27,341 bases of DNA, taken from the NCBI GenBank assembly GCA_002633005.1, contig NMRA01000106.1, positions 75,599 to 102,939 of the forward strand. Direction: 5' to 3'. Below, one piece after another: positions 9,201 through 17,994 of this stretch. The position numbers and the translations under genes are program-made. The notes beneath the pieces are model-generated. The model searched no databases, had not been told where the DNA came from, and worked only from the letters and a program-made list of their open reading frames with translations. How positions within the stretch are numbered: position 1 is the first letter of the stretch; every line of letters begins with the position of its first letter. Origin of the DNA: Phoronis australis. Lineage: Eukaryota > Phoronida > Phoronidae.

Positions 9201-12200
9201 TATCCAAAGTTTACAAATTAAGTATTTACGACAATTCAAAGAAAATTACATAGTTATTTTTGAACTTTCAAAACCGACTACAAGCGTTTTAATAGGAATG
9301 TTCCTGGATGGATAATATTTGATGATTATTTCTATAATACAAACCTAGAGTTTTCGATTTAACATTCTCAAGTTTCTGGTTTGCCTTGTCATATGTTCCC
9401 TGCAACAACGAAACAAAAGTCACACAAAACATACACTAAAAGTAGTCAAAACTGGAGACAAAGAAAGTCAGTGAACTACAAATAAAGCAATTTTTGCATG
9501 CATAAGTGGCCATGGTTTTAAAATAAATTAAGGGAAATTTAAACGGACTCTTCACTGCTGTTTGGCGATCAACAGCAACACTTTGAGGAGTAAAATCATT
9601 ACCACGCTTGCCTGATCTTGTTGGAAATGGAAATCAAGTCTTATCATGGGAATCAATATTATGAGAACAATTTCATGAGCTGAAGTGACTTAACTCATTT
9701 TCCGTATTTTGACAGGTAAACAATTTAGAACAAGAGGTACACAAAGCATTGAAATGTGCTCATGACTGCACCACAAACAGTATGCTTCTAGGTTCTTATT
9801 TAGTACGTAGAAAGGTCACTAGGGGGTGCAGCATATGGCAAATCTATCTAAAACACGGCAACAGTTGTCGCCTCCTTGACAGACAAATTCGTTTACATGC
9901 ACAAAGGAACTTGGTAAATATAGAGCCAAACACAAAATCTGCCACTGGGGTTGCCACAACAGTCTGTCCCATCCCAATATCAAAGTTAGCTTACTCTTCT
10001 TAACTGGAACACACACTACACTAAATTTCATGAACATGGAACTTGGTAGATAATGTGGCAGATTCAAAGAACAGTTGTTACAAGGGTTGGCAGGCACAGC
10101 AAAAAACTAATTTGTCACAAGAGGATGCCAGAGTAGTCGTGATTATCTCATTAGGAACATCTGTTGAATTTCATAATGAGCTTGCAAGCGCATTGAGATT
10201 GAGAGGTGAACACCAAAAACAGACATAAAAATAATGGCCACTAGGGGGCACAGCATCTGAAAATGGGAATGTGTGGTCGTTTTCTTAGTAGAAATTCATT
10301 TTTAAAATTCATGAAAGTCCACAAGGGGCTGGTGTTTTTAGAAGCATATGTAATTAGAGTCTAAATTGTCATTTCGGGGAGTCACAGTAGTTCGACCCCT
10401 CCAAAACTCAACGTCACTCACACTCATCTCAATATTAAGAACACATCTGAGAAATTTCACAATAGTCCAACCAGGAGTTTAGCTGAGAGAGAGAGAAGTC
10501 GATGCCAAAAAAATAAATATGCCCTCTAAGGAGAGCAGATTATGTGTAATACATCAGCAAATGGCAAGGTTTCATTGCCTTCTTTTGTTGCCCTCAAATG
10601 GAAACCTCTTTGCCAAATGTCCTGACAATGAATTCAGGAACTTGATAGGGAAACTGAGGTTAACGTAAAAACTAATTCAACTAAGCAATGGTAGTCCACC
10701 AAGTCCAAAAATTCACTTGTGCAGTCCTGGCCATGATATGAACAAATCTGCAAAATTTCACAAAATCCATCAAGTGGTTTTGCAGATACAGCAGCCTCAT
10801 TCGAGATACCAAATGGATTACGGACAAAAGAGGACGATGGCATGATGCAACCACACACATTTGTGGGCACATAACAATACAGCTACAGGTCTGTACAAAC
10901 AGACAGCAACAAAACAATCAACAAGACATTAATAGAAGAAATACCAACTGTAATAGGGTTCAGTCTTCTCTGTTGGAAGAAAGATACAAACATTAAATAT
11001 TGCTGGATGATGATTGATCGATTTATCAATACAATTTTGTTTTAGCATATAAAACCTGCACACATCCAGGTTAACACTCAGCTTAAATTGGTAAACTCCA
11101 AATTCATGAGGTGGGCATCAAAACAAAACAAACAATAGCAAGGCAATGCATTGAAATGCTCCCATGAATGCACTGCAAATTTTATGATTCTAAGGGTGTT
11201 TATCAGTATCATAAAAATGGCATCGGACTTGTCGTCATCATCTCTTATTTGCCAAATTTCACAACTAGCAACACAGGTCAAACCCATTTGAATCAGTGGC
11301 TGTGCTGTTGTCTAGTACATGATATTAAATAAATTTGTCAAATTGGTGCTGCATATCCTCTATAACAGGGTTACAGAAGCTGATGAGAGTGTGACGTTGG
11401 ATTATGCCTATTAAACTTGTCAGTGATTCAATACACAAATGACTGTCTTGGACTACCATCATGTAAAAATACATAACTATAATAACTACGCAGAATTGTG
11501 CAATGGTGTCAAATAAGGTCCATGTTCACTCATTCATAAAGGCTTCAATAGCAATTCAAATCATGACACTGAAGTACTTTGCTTTGGATCAGCTTGAAAT
11601 CCTTACCTTTTGGACTTGTGAGTGGTATAGTATTGATTGAGTTACCAAATGTGGTGCAGTAGTAGAAATGTTTACTAGTATGACAAGTACCATAAACCTC
11701 TAGGCGTGGAATGCCAACTTCGACCATATGCAGCAGGGGTTGCGCTGTGCATGTGTGCAAAAATTTGTTCCGGTGTTGAATTTTGCTAAGAAATATAGGG
11801 CTTAGGGGCGCATTTTTGTTCAGTATACCGGTAACCAAATTAAGTTTAGAACTGTTATCAATGAAAATTTCTTCGGAGCAAATTTGACCAACATTTCGGA
11901 CTATTTTGTAATCAAATGGTCTCAAACATTGGCAAGCAGAGGATCATCTGCTAGCAATTCGGAAAATGATTTGGTGATAGCAACTTATAAGGCAAATTTT
12001 ATCAACGTCCATCAAGGAACTTGGTAGATATCAAGGCAAATGTTAAAAATTACCATTAAATGATGCTTCAGTAGCCAATTGTGTCACAAAACCCACGCCA
12101 GTTGTACTCTCTTCAATAGACACACACACACCAAATTTTATGAAGATCCATCAACTAACTTGCATTGAGCCGCAGGCAAAAACCAACATTGCCGCAAGAG

Positions 12201-15200
12201 GGCACCATTGGAGACAAACGTGGTCGAAATTTATCGCCAGCCATGCATTCCCAAGTAGAAACATAAATGCTAATTTTCACAATGATCCTTAGCGTGACTT
12301 AGCCAATAGAGAAGCAGGCACCAAAAACCAAATTCAAAAACAAAGAAAATGGCCACGAGAATGGCTTACAATACCTCGATTCCATCCAAAAATGGGAAGA
12401 TCTTTAACAGAAACCTATTTGCTATGTTTCATGAAAATTCATCAAGGAACTCAGATGATACACAGGAAAATACAAAAAGATAGAATTACCACTAGGGGTT
12501 CATCGGTAACTGGATCCGTCGGAAGATCATTGTCATCTATTGTCACGAGCAGTACACATCAAATCTATCCGAAAATGACAAGTCATAATCATCTCCTTAA
12601 TAGAAACTTATTTGCTAAATTCATGAAAATCTGTCAAGGAATTCTAAAGAAACAGAAGCAAATGTATAAAAATTACATAGTGGTAATCCCATTGGTCCAA
12701 AACTCAACGTCATCCATTGCCAGCTTCATTAGAATGCATCTGCCAAAACTCACAAAGATTCTGTGAGGGGTTTAGCCTTTTAGGAGATAAAGCGGCAGAT
12801 GCTCAGACATAGTTGACAACCATATGCACCCACATATGTATAAGCGGGGGCACAAAACCCAAAAATTTTTTTAAGTTGTGGACAATAACTTGATCAGAAT
12901 AACTGACAAAGAGTTGTATTCATGTCAATCATGCTGTGTTCTAATTGGTAACCCAATCAAAAACAATGGAAATTAAATTGGACTACTGAAACAACAGCAT
13001 TTCTGCTTCCTCAATGGCAAAATGCAGCTTGTACCTTCACTCGGTCCGTAAACCTCCAGATGGCTTGTCGAAATTTTGACACGTGCTCTCGAAAACTGGA
13101 AATTTCCTCATCTTTGAATCCGTATCTAGGCTGGGGTATATCATAAATTTCAAGCTGAAATTCAGAAAGCATATTTAACACCACGTCACAGCAGCAGCAG
13201 AGGTAGTATTACTTCAGTTCAATAGTATTTTTAATCCAATCTCGCGTTCCGTGGCCGGCATGTGTTGATGCAATGGTACATTGAATGAAAAAGTGATTTT
13301 ATTATTGAATAGCTGTCAATCTATTTTCCCACATGAAATACACTGGCACAATTTCAGTTTTTAATATAAATTCACCATGTATTTCCAAGTGGATGCTGTG
13401 CTGTCTGAAACCTTTCTGGTCTTTGCGTGAGTTAGTTATCCATAATTTTTTCCCAAACCTGCATGGACATAGCCCCCCAATATGCCCGGAAGTGAAGCTT
13501 ACCCGTTTCCAATTCATTCATCCTCAGTTCCTCACATGTTCGTCAACTACACGTCCACCCACAATTTTGCACAATTTCAATAAACACGACATGTTTAATT
13601 CAGTAAAATTTATCTTTCATTTTCTCTCACTTATAAATCATCGAACTCCAGTTTATTTGTGGTACAAGCGGGATCCTTTGACTTGAACATTTTACTCAGT
13701 AACCAGTGGAAACCTACTTAAGCAGATATTTTCACGATGGAAGCTTAGCATAAGATGTGTAGTAAGCTAGGATAGTTTCAATTGGTTTTGAATAACAACA
13801 TTATTTTAACAAGAATAACAGGTTTCTTAAATAGTTACAACCTCTGATCCTGGCCCTCTGACATAGAAAGTAATAATAAAGCCAAGGCGAGTCCAGGAAG
13901 GTAAATTGATTCATAGCAATGTTTCTCATTCAGTATGTGTTGTAAGATTATTACACGCTCTCAGTCGTAATCCCCCTTACCTAGAGCTCTTGTGGATTTA
14001 TCAGAATTATTGCCCATGGGTCTAACGCTCCTCGGGTGATAATTCTCCATAATCCACTCGGGCTCTAGATTACTGAGGATGACGAGATTGTCAAGTTATC
14101 AGAGCAGTTGATTAAAAAACAGGTGATCAAGTTATCGCACCACATTTTGTATTGTTACGAGTGGCTGTGGGTTACCCTTCAACATCAGATTAGATCAGAA
14201 GTGATTTTGAATTTTGTTTACCACCCGAAATCTTCAAGAATTAGCTTAGTTGCTTATGATAGTCCTCAGGGTATAGCAAGGCTGCTTTACTTTCAGCAAA
14301 CTCAAGGCATGTACAATATCTTGTTCGACTGTCTGAATATCTGAACATTTTCTAGACTTGACTATTATCAAGGAGTGTTCTTTTATAAATGACAAGGAAA
14401 CGATTCCAAAGCCACGCCCTTGAATTCCAGCTACCGTACATTCCTCTCAACTCAAGTCCCGCACCAGTAAACACTGACCCCCTGGTACAAATTCCATACT
14501 CAACGGGTTCCACACCCATGGTTTAGGTCTGGAATTTGGTCAACAGGTATTCTATGGAGTTTGGTTCACAGGAATTCTATTGGAGTTTGATCAACAAGTA
14601 TTCTATGGAATTTGATCCCTAGGTATTCTATGGAGTTTGACTCCTACATATAGGTATTTTATGGAATGTGGTCCCTAGATGCTCCATGGAGCTTGGTTCC
14701 CAGGTATTCTTTGGAGTTTGGTCAACAGATATGGAGTATTTTCGGCGCCTTAGTGTCGGGGGCGTATGATGGGTTTGGAGCTTGCTGATTCAAGACTGTG
14801 GTTAAGGGATCATAGTTGGAATTCAGACTCAGAGCCATGAAATCCTTTCCACCACTGAGGATAAGCTGCTAAGCTACATCCCAGGTCAAACTTAACACCA
14901 TGAGAAACATTAAAGTTACACTACTGACAAGTGGTGCAACATTGGAAGGATACCAAAACATTATTTGAGAAATTTAATTTTTGAGCTCTTAGAACTTTTC
15001 GCAGCTCCTGGGATTACATTACATCCAAGTCTCTAGTTTGACACAATCTCTGCTTTCAGGACATGGCCTTACAAGATCGGATGAAAAAGCCGAGTTGGAG
15101 ATTAGAATTTCCAGTTTGTTTAGAGCAGTTTACTTCCCAAAGATTTCTACCATGTCTTCATTCATTCTACGGAAAGTGTTTGGCACAACACATGGTAAAG

Positions 15201-15770
15201 AAGAAAGAAAAAGGGGAGTTTCATTGTCCCATAATGCAAAGCATCCTGTTCCACAGGAAGGTGTGATTGGCTTGTCGAAAGAAACATTTATCGTTTCGAT
15301 ATAGAGATTTTTCCCAAACAAAACTTATACCACATGTGACATATGCAAAAAGGATGGCCGTGACATACAACCTGCTCCCATGTGTATTCAGTGTCGGGTC
15401 TTTGTAGTGTCAACAATGCCGCAAGGTTTACAGTCAGTGGTATCTGACTCACAAATACTCACAATGTAATCAAATTAGAAAGAGTCTCAATTGACCAGTA
15501 TGTGTACGAACTTCCACATTACCAAAAAGTGTATTGCACTGTTAATGAAACAAGGAATCGGAAATCTACTGGGAACAATGTGAGGTGCCCATATGTCTGT
15601 AGATTTAGTAGCGTATTTCATCCTTAAAAGTTTGATATGGACAACTGTACATTTTACAGACAGTATAGAATAAAGCGTATTCTATTCTACTCCATACTCA
15701 CCTCACACACTTTTGGTCCTTCCTGGCTGTCAGTTGTGATGGAGTTCATGTTGTAAGCTGACCCGTTGAA
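6105..15770 (-). CDS. APOOL: MICOS complex subunit MIC26/MIC27 (apolipoprotein O family), 5' partial
   Basis: Seven minus-strand exons (15770-15702, 13154-13035, 9399-9345, 8989-8894, 8114-7971, 7242-7145, 6248-6105) join in frame with GT-AG introns and give 241 residues plus a stop. Family members sit in the mitochondrial inner membrane, bind cardiolipin, and as part of MICOS help hold crista junctions. Visible features, numbered from the first residue found: an LEIYDIPQPRYGF motif at 24-36, matching the LPIYTAP/LSLYSVP motif of the human proteins; a helical region to about 90; YIQNDPGLLPRAGVITLAGL at 86-105 leading into the first hydrophobic segment; a second hydrophobic segment ending ASLCYPNQA (about 131-139); and a tail YGQSNEEDKDLYTTRD resembling the human MIC27 end. 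The N-terminal targeting exon is missing: an in-frame stop lies just upstream of the first exon found. A Met at residue 8 of that exon is a fallback start. The gene probably predates, or lies outside, the vertebrate MIC26/MIC27 split. Confidence 0.9.
6249..7144 (-). other. MIC26/27 last intron
   Basis: 896 bp bounded by GTAAGT and TTTTTCAG on the minus strand. It contains a hAT-like word, CAGAGGCGGATCTACA, at 6737-6752, and overlapping open frames between 6674 and 6935 on both strands. These look like a fragment of an inserted repeat and do not resemble an exon. Confidence 0.6.
7145..7242 (-). CDS. APOOL: MIC26/27 exon, C-terminal linker
   Basis: 98 bp, phase 1 to phase 0, between acceptor ACTTTTCAG and donor GTAAGT. 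It encodes a Ser- and Glu-rich polar linker (33 codons counting the split first codon). The linker is poorly conserved in the family; support comes from splice sites and phase. Confidence 0.85.
7243..7970 (-). other. MIC26/27 intron, unremarkable
   Basis: 728 bp of AT-rich intron. The only structure is a short CA/TG hairpin near 7418-7458. No exon-like frame with splice sites is visible. Confidence 0.6.
7971..8114 (-). CDS. APOOL: MIC26/27 exon with second hydrophobic segment
   Basis: 144 bp, phase 1 to phase 1, between acceptor CATTTACAG and donor GTGAGT. It encodes basic residues (RSNLRR), a small-residue hydrophobic segment and the CYPNQAV motif equivalent to CYPVQSV in human MIC27, then a helix ending QYTGE. 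Confidence 0.92.
8115..8893 (-). other. MIC26/27 intron, unremarkable
   Basis: 779 bp of AT-rich sequence with no recognised repeat or exon. Confidence 0.6.
8894..8989 (-). CDS. APOOL: MIC26/27 exon with first hydrophobic segment
   Basis: 96 bp, phase 1 to phase 1, between acceptor CCTGTTTTCAG and donor GTTAGT. It encodes the most diagnostic block of the family: DY.QN.P..LPR.GVI..AGL followed by a Gly-rich hydrophobic run ending GYK, the first membrane segment. Confidence 0.92.
8990..9344 (-). other. MIC26/27 intron, unremarkable
   Basis: 355 bp, AT-rich, no recognised content. Confidence 0.6.
9345..9399 (-). CDS. APOOL: MIC26/27 exon, helical linker
   Basis: 55 bp, phase 0 to phase 1, between acceptor GTTGTTGCAG and donor GTTTGT. 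It encodes GTYDKANQKLENVKSKTL, aligning with the ETYSQTKPKMQ region of human MIC26. Confidence 0.88.
9400..9735 (-). other. Intron stretch without features
   Basis: This is the 3'-proximal part, on the minus strand, of a 3.6-kb intron, before the repeat copies begin. Nothing is recognised in it. Confidence 0.5.
9740..10880 (+). repeat. Modular dispersed repeat, copy 3 (in MIC26/27 intron)
   Basis: Same family and orientation as 888-2215. CTCF-like blocks recur at about 9817, 9941, 10107 (degraded), 10238-10251 (CCACTAGGGGGCAC, intact), 10369 (degraded) and 10516 (degraded). The element ends with the terminal hairpin near 10838-10867 (TGCAACCACA ... TGTGGGCACA). Its start (GCATTGAAATG ... CATGA.TGCAC) is shared with sequence at 11147. 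Divergence between modules shows it is an old insertion. Confidence 0.65.
11060..12860 (+). repeat. Modular dispersed repeat, copy 4, with another repeat embedded
   Basis: It starts like copy 3 (matching block at 11147) and contains the family words CAAATTTTAT..A..TCCATCAA, ATCCTTAG and GGCACCAAAAACC. CTCF-like blocks at 12192 (CCGCAAGAGGGCAC), 12349 and 12488 are degraded. It ends with a decayed hairpin near 12820-12853 followed by GGCACAAAA. A second repeat family (11335-11690) sits inside it. The boundary of the embedded insertion is only approximate. Confidence 0.55.
11335..11690 (+). repeat. Dispersed repeat family 2, copy 1
   Basis: Shares an ordered series of blocks with 16025-16575: GCATAYCYTCTA, GCTGATGARAGTG, AAAATACATAACTA, TGTCAAATAAGG, TTCATAAARGCTTCAATAGCA, TACTTTGCTTT or GTTTTGCTTT, and AAATGTGGYRCRGTAGTAGAAATGT. 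Both copies run in the same direction. It is partly overlapped by a 126-codon minus-strand open frame (11925-11545), which I do not consider a gene. Confidence 0.75.
13035..13154 (-). CDS. APOOL: MIC26/27 exon with the IYxxP motif
   Basis: 120 bp, phase 0 to phase 0, 40 codons, between acceptor GAATTTCAG and donor GTACAA. It begins LEIYDIPQPRYGFKDEE, the conserved entry motif of the ApoO family, followed by an amphipathic helix with FREHVSKFRQAIWRF. Confidence 0.9.
13155..13975 (-). other. MIC26/27 intron stretch without features
   Basis: The sequence upstream of the IYxxP exon is AT-rich. A 117-codon plus-strand open frame (13333-13686) has low-complexity composition and no family resemblance, so it is not called. 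Confidence 0.5.
13978..14070. repeat. Large imperfect palindrome (hairpin)
   Basis: CTAGAGCTCTTGTGGATT at the left is mirrored by AATCCACTCGGGCTCTAG at the right, with inner arms AGAATTATTGCCC and GGGTGATAATTCT. Arms of about 35 bases flank a loop of about 20 bases. It could be a small MITE or a cruciform-forming sequence. No coding content. Confidence 0.75.
14075..14525 (-). other. Intron stretch without features
   Basis: A 78-codon plus-strand open frame (14108-14344) follows the palindrome but has no recognisable domain. Otherwise nothing is seen. Confidence 0.45.
14530..14740 (+). repeat. 25-bp minisatellite, about 7.5 copies
   Basis: Units start at 14546, 14571, 14597, 14622, 14653, 14678 and 14703, with a partial unit before them. 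The unit reads GGTATTCTATGGAGTTTGG plus a variable six-base end (TCAACA or TCCCTA types). The period is 25 bp except for one unit with a 6-base insertion. Copies differ by several substitutions, so the array is not very young. Confidence 0.85.
15063..15490 (+). pseudogene. TRIM-family (RING + B-box) pseudogene, antisense in MIC26/27 intron
   Basis: From the ATG at 15063 the plus strand encodes a TRIM-like N-terminus: W.LEFPVCLEQFTSQRFLPCLHSF, then GKCLAQHM and a basic stretch, then FHCPI. TRIM RING domains need Cys at each zinc position. Here the first ligand is Phe (EFPVC for ECPVC), the Cys after HSF is Tyr, and the Cys after CPI is lost at a frameshift. The following QEGVIGL segment continues in another frame and ends in a stop. 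At about 15322-15475 a B-box-like segment (CDICKKDGRDIQPAPMC, then CQQCRKVY and THKYSQC) continues with a further frameshift. Living TRIM proteins of this type are E3 ubiquitin ligases. A splice-acceptor-like TCTCTGCTTTCAG precedes the ATG, suggesting a DNA-level duplicate, not a processed copy. No coiled coil or C-terminal domain follows. Confidence 0.85.
15702..15770 (-). CDS. APOOL: MIC26/27 exon (first one found)
   Basis: 69 bp, phase 0 to phase 0, 23 codons, flanked by acceptor TTTGGTAG and donor GTGAGT. It encodes a polar stretch ending EGPKVCE with no hydrophobic segment. The codon directly upstream in frame is TAG, so either another coding exon precedes it or translation starts at the internal ATG (AAC ATG A, acceptable start context). 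A missing upstream exon is more likely, because family members carry an N-terminal mitochondrial segment. Confidence 0.75.
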
Positions 15771-16020
15771 CTACCAAATGGAACAATTAAATAACAGACA
15801 AGTTGTTACTATAAGAGGAAGTAACAATACAAGATAGGAAGAGTGAGGTAATACTTAAAACCCCAAAGTGCGTAGGATACAAAATCAATAGACAGCTAAT
15901 AAGCAGGAACGAAATGCTGACTTTAAACTTCAAAGCGCAGAACTAGATCAGTTTGAAGCGCCGTTGTACTCTGAGCAATTAGCAATCACCGAGTTTTCTG
16001 TAAGAGATAACTCGCCTACT
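15771..16020. other. Sequence 5' of the first MIC26/27 exon found
   Basis: No hydrophobic start exon, TATA box or CpG cluster is evident. A short minus-strand frame starting MQRRVGEL (about 16030) has no family resemblance and is not called. Confidence 0.4.
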
Positions 16021-16024
16021 CGCC

Positions 16025-16575
16025 GCTGCATACCTTCTACAATAGAATTATGATGGCTGATGAAAGTGTATATGTGTCAGTGCCTACTATTGACTTCAGT
16101 GTGCCTGAGTTTCAAGCAATACAATTCACAAAATTATAATTGTCTTACAACTCTTGTAATAACCGAGATTTCTCGACCACGCAAATTGAACCAGCGACCC
16201 CGAGCGTGCTAACCATTCAGCTAATAGGTAATTGCCCGTTAGCGAGAGGCTAACAGAGGCTCATATAATATTATGATTCACCGGAAGCACTTTCACAATA
16301 GTAGAATTGATATACCGCAAAAATACATAACTAGAATGGAGAACTATGTCAATAATGTGGAATTGTGTCAAATAAGGATAACTTAAACTCGTTCATAAAA
16401 GCTTCAATAGCAGTTCGACTTACGACAGCGAAGTGTTTTGCTTTACATGGGCCAACTGCTCAGGATAAGTTTGGTCTCCTTAACTTTTGAGCTTGTGTGT
16501 GGCATAGTAATGATTAGCTTATCAAATGTGGCACGGTAGTAGAAATGTCTCAGTGTTGGTATGACAGCAGACTGG
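16025..16575 (+). repeat. Dispersed repeat family 2, copy 2 (interrupted)
   Basis: Homologous in order and orientation to 11335-11690 (see shared blocks there), but interrupted by roughly 170 bp between about 16150 and 16317 that the other copy lacks. The interruption contains tRNA-promoter-like boxes. The outer ends of the family are not certain because both copies fade gradually. Confidence 0.7.
16150..16317 (-). mobile_element. Probable tRNA-derived SINE insertion
   Basis: On the minus strand, TAGCTGAATGGTT (16223-16211) resembles a pol III A box and GGTTCAATTTGC (16192-16181) a B box, with GCTGAATGGTTAGC forming a D-arm-like stem. The spacing between boxes is about 13 bases shorter than in a normal tRNA, so this is a degenerate tRNA-derived element and not a functional tRNA. 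It lies exactly in the segment absent from the homologous repeat at 11335-11690. No clear target-site duplication was found. Confidence 0.45.
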
Positions 16576-16579
16576 TGCA

Positions 16580-17880
16580 CTGCTTTCATCTTTGCTCACG
16601 CGTACCTAATTCATATGCATACATACATAATATGCTTGTGAAATTAATAGACGAGGCCTGAAGATCTGGCATAAAACGTGTAGCAGCCTTTTACTTTGAT
16701 TTTTTTTTGTTTTTCGTACAACAGCAGATTGGTCGGTAAACGAGTTCATGAGTTTTGTTCATATGAGTTGTACATTCTGTGTTTCGAAGTGGTTACACAC
16801 ATTTAGAAATTCCGGAAAATTAGGTGATAAATGATGTTTCCTAATGAGTTCTTCTTGACGCTGAGGGAAATGGGTTTGTTCCCTATTTCATTTAGATACT
16901 ATATCTCTCAAGGCTGATGTGAAATTTCACGGTGACACTGAAAGAGTGGCATTATCGTTATTAGATTGTGACTTTTATCCGGAAATCAATATCAGTGGCA
17001 ATTCCGCCTCTGAGGGATTCCAACACTGAAGAATTTCTTGCATTTAAATGAACATGCGCTTGAAACTGTGTTCTCGATATGAATTTATAGTATAAGCATT
17101 GTACATGTTTAAGTGGTCTTTTACAGAGAGGGCCTCCATATTCGATAAAGTATAGATCTGTACTAGGTTACTTAAATGTACTTTTTAATAAAGTGTAGTA
17201 ATATTGTATTGAATGGGTCAAGTGCTAATGACTAGTCCGTTGATGTGCTATGTTGTTGCATATGGTTATAGGAGTTCTGGATGTCACTTTGGAGATTAAT
17301 TAGTGTTGGCAAATTGTAAACATGTGTTGCTTATTCGTAATTTAATTTGCATCTACGATAAAGAATGAGAGACTTCCCAGACACAAGTTCTAGTATAACC
17401 AGAGTATTTTGCAGTAACTTGGGGGTTTTGTTTTGTATTGCTGCTTTTGAATTTTCAAATTTTCCGTCATTGACGCAGAGAACCTGGGGAGTTCTTGTAG
17501 GAGTTACCTGAAGTTTTGTATAATTGAAGACAAAATAGATTTTTTGTGTGGAATAGAAAATGACAGAATTCGCCAGTTTCACAATGTCGGTGTCTATTAT
17601 ATGGTTTTAGAATCATTTTATTGTTTATCTTTGTGCAAATTGTGAATGTTGCATTAAAGCTGCCGTACGTCTATCAAAATTTTGTGTTTTGTATTTCCAC
17701 CATTTGCTGAGAATTATGGCTGAAACCTTTTGTTCTGTACCGCAGGCAAACGAATTTCCCCATGACTCATAACCATATGAATAGTATTCAGTGGTGATCG
17801 AGGAACAGATGAACTCAAGTGCTTGTGGTTGTAAACACTAAATGTCTTCAAGGTACTCTAAGTTTCACATTTTTTCCATT
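16580..17880. other. Intergenic or first-intron DNA, nothing recognised
   Basis: AT-rich sequence. The longest open frame (minus, 17582-17331, 83 codons) has no recognisable domain. If the missing first exon of MIC26/27 lies further upstream, this is intron. Confidence 0.4.
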
Positions 17881-17886
17881 TTGCAG

Positions 17887-17992
17887 CTGAGGACATGTCA
17901 TGCCAGAGTTGCTATACCATAAGTACTCCACACATGCATCTGAGGACATGTCATATTCTCTTGCTGTATCATACGTACTCCAGTAGACACGC
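17887..17992 (+). repeat. 53-bp tandem duplication
   Basis: CTGAGGACATGTCAT begins at 17887 and again at 17940. Both units continue with TTGCT.TA.CATA.GTACTCCA in register. The copies differ at several sites. Confidence 0.75.
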
Positions 17993-17994
17993 AC

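Noticed and set aside
12392-12766. 124-codon plus-strand open frame
   Set aside because: It lies wholly in the CTCF-motif repeat; the frame is not kept in the other copies, so it is not a protein.
13333-13686. 117-codon plus-strand open frame in a MIC26/27 intron
   Set aside because: AT-rich, no domain, no splice or promoter support; probably a chance frame.
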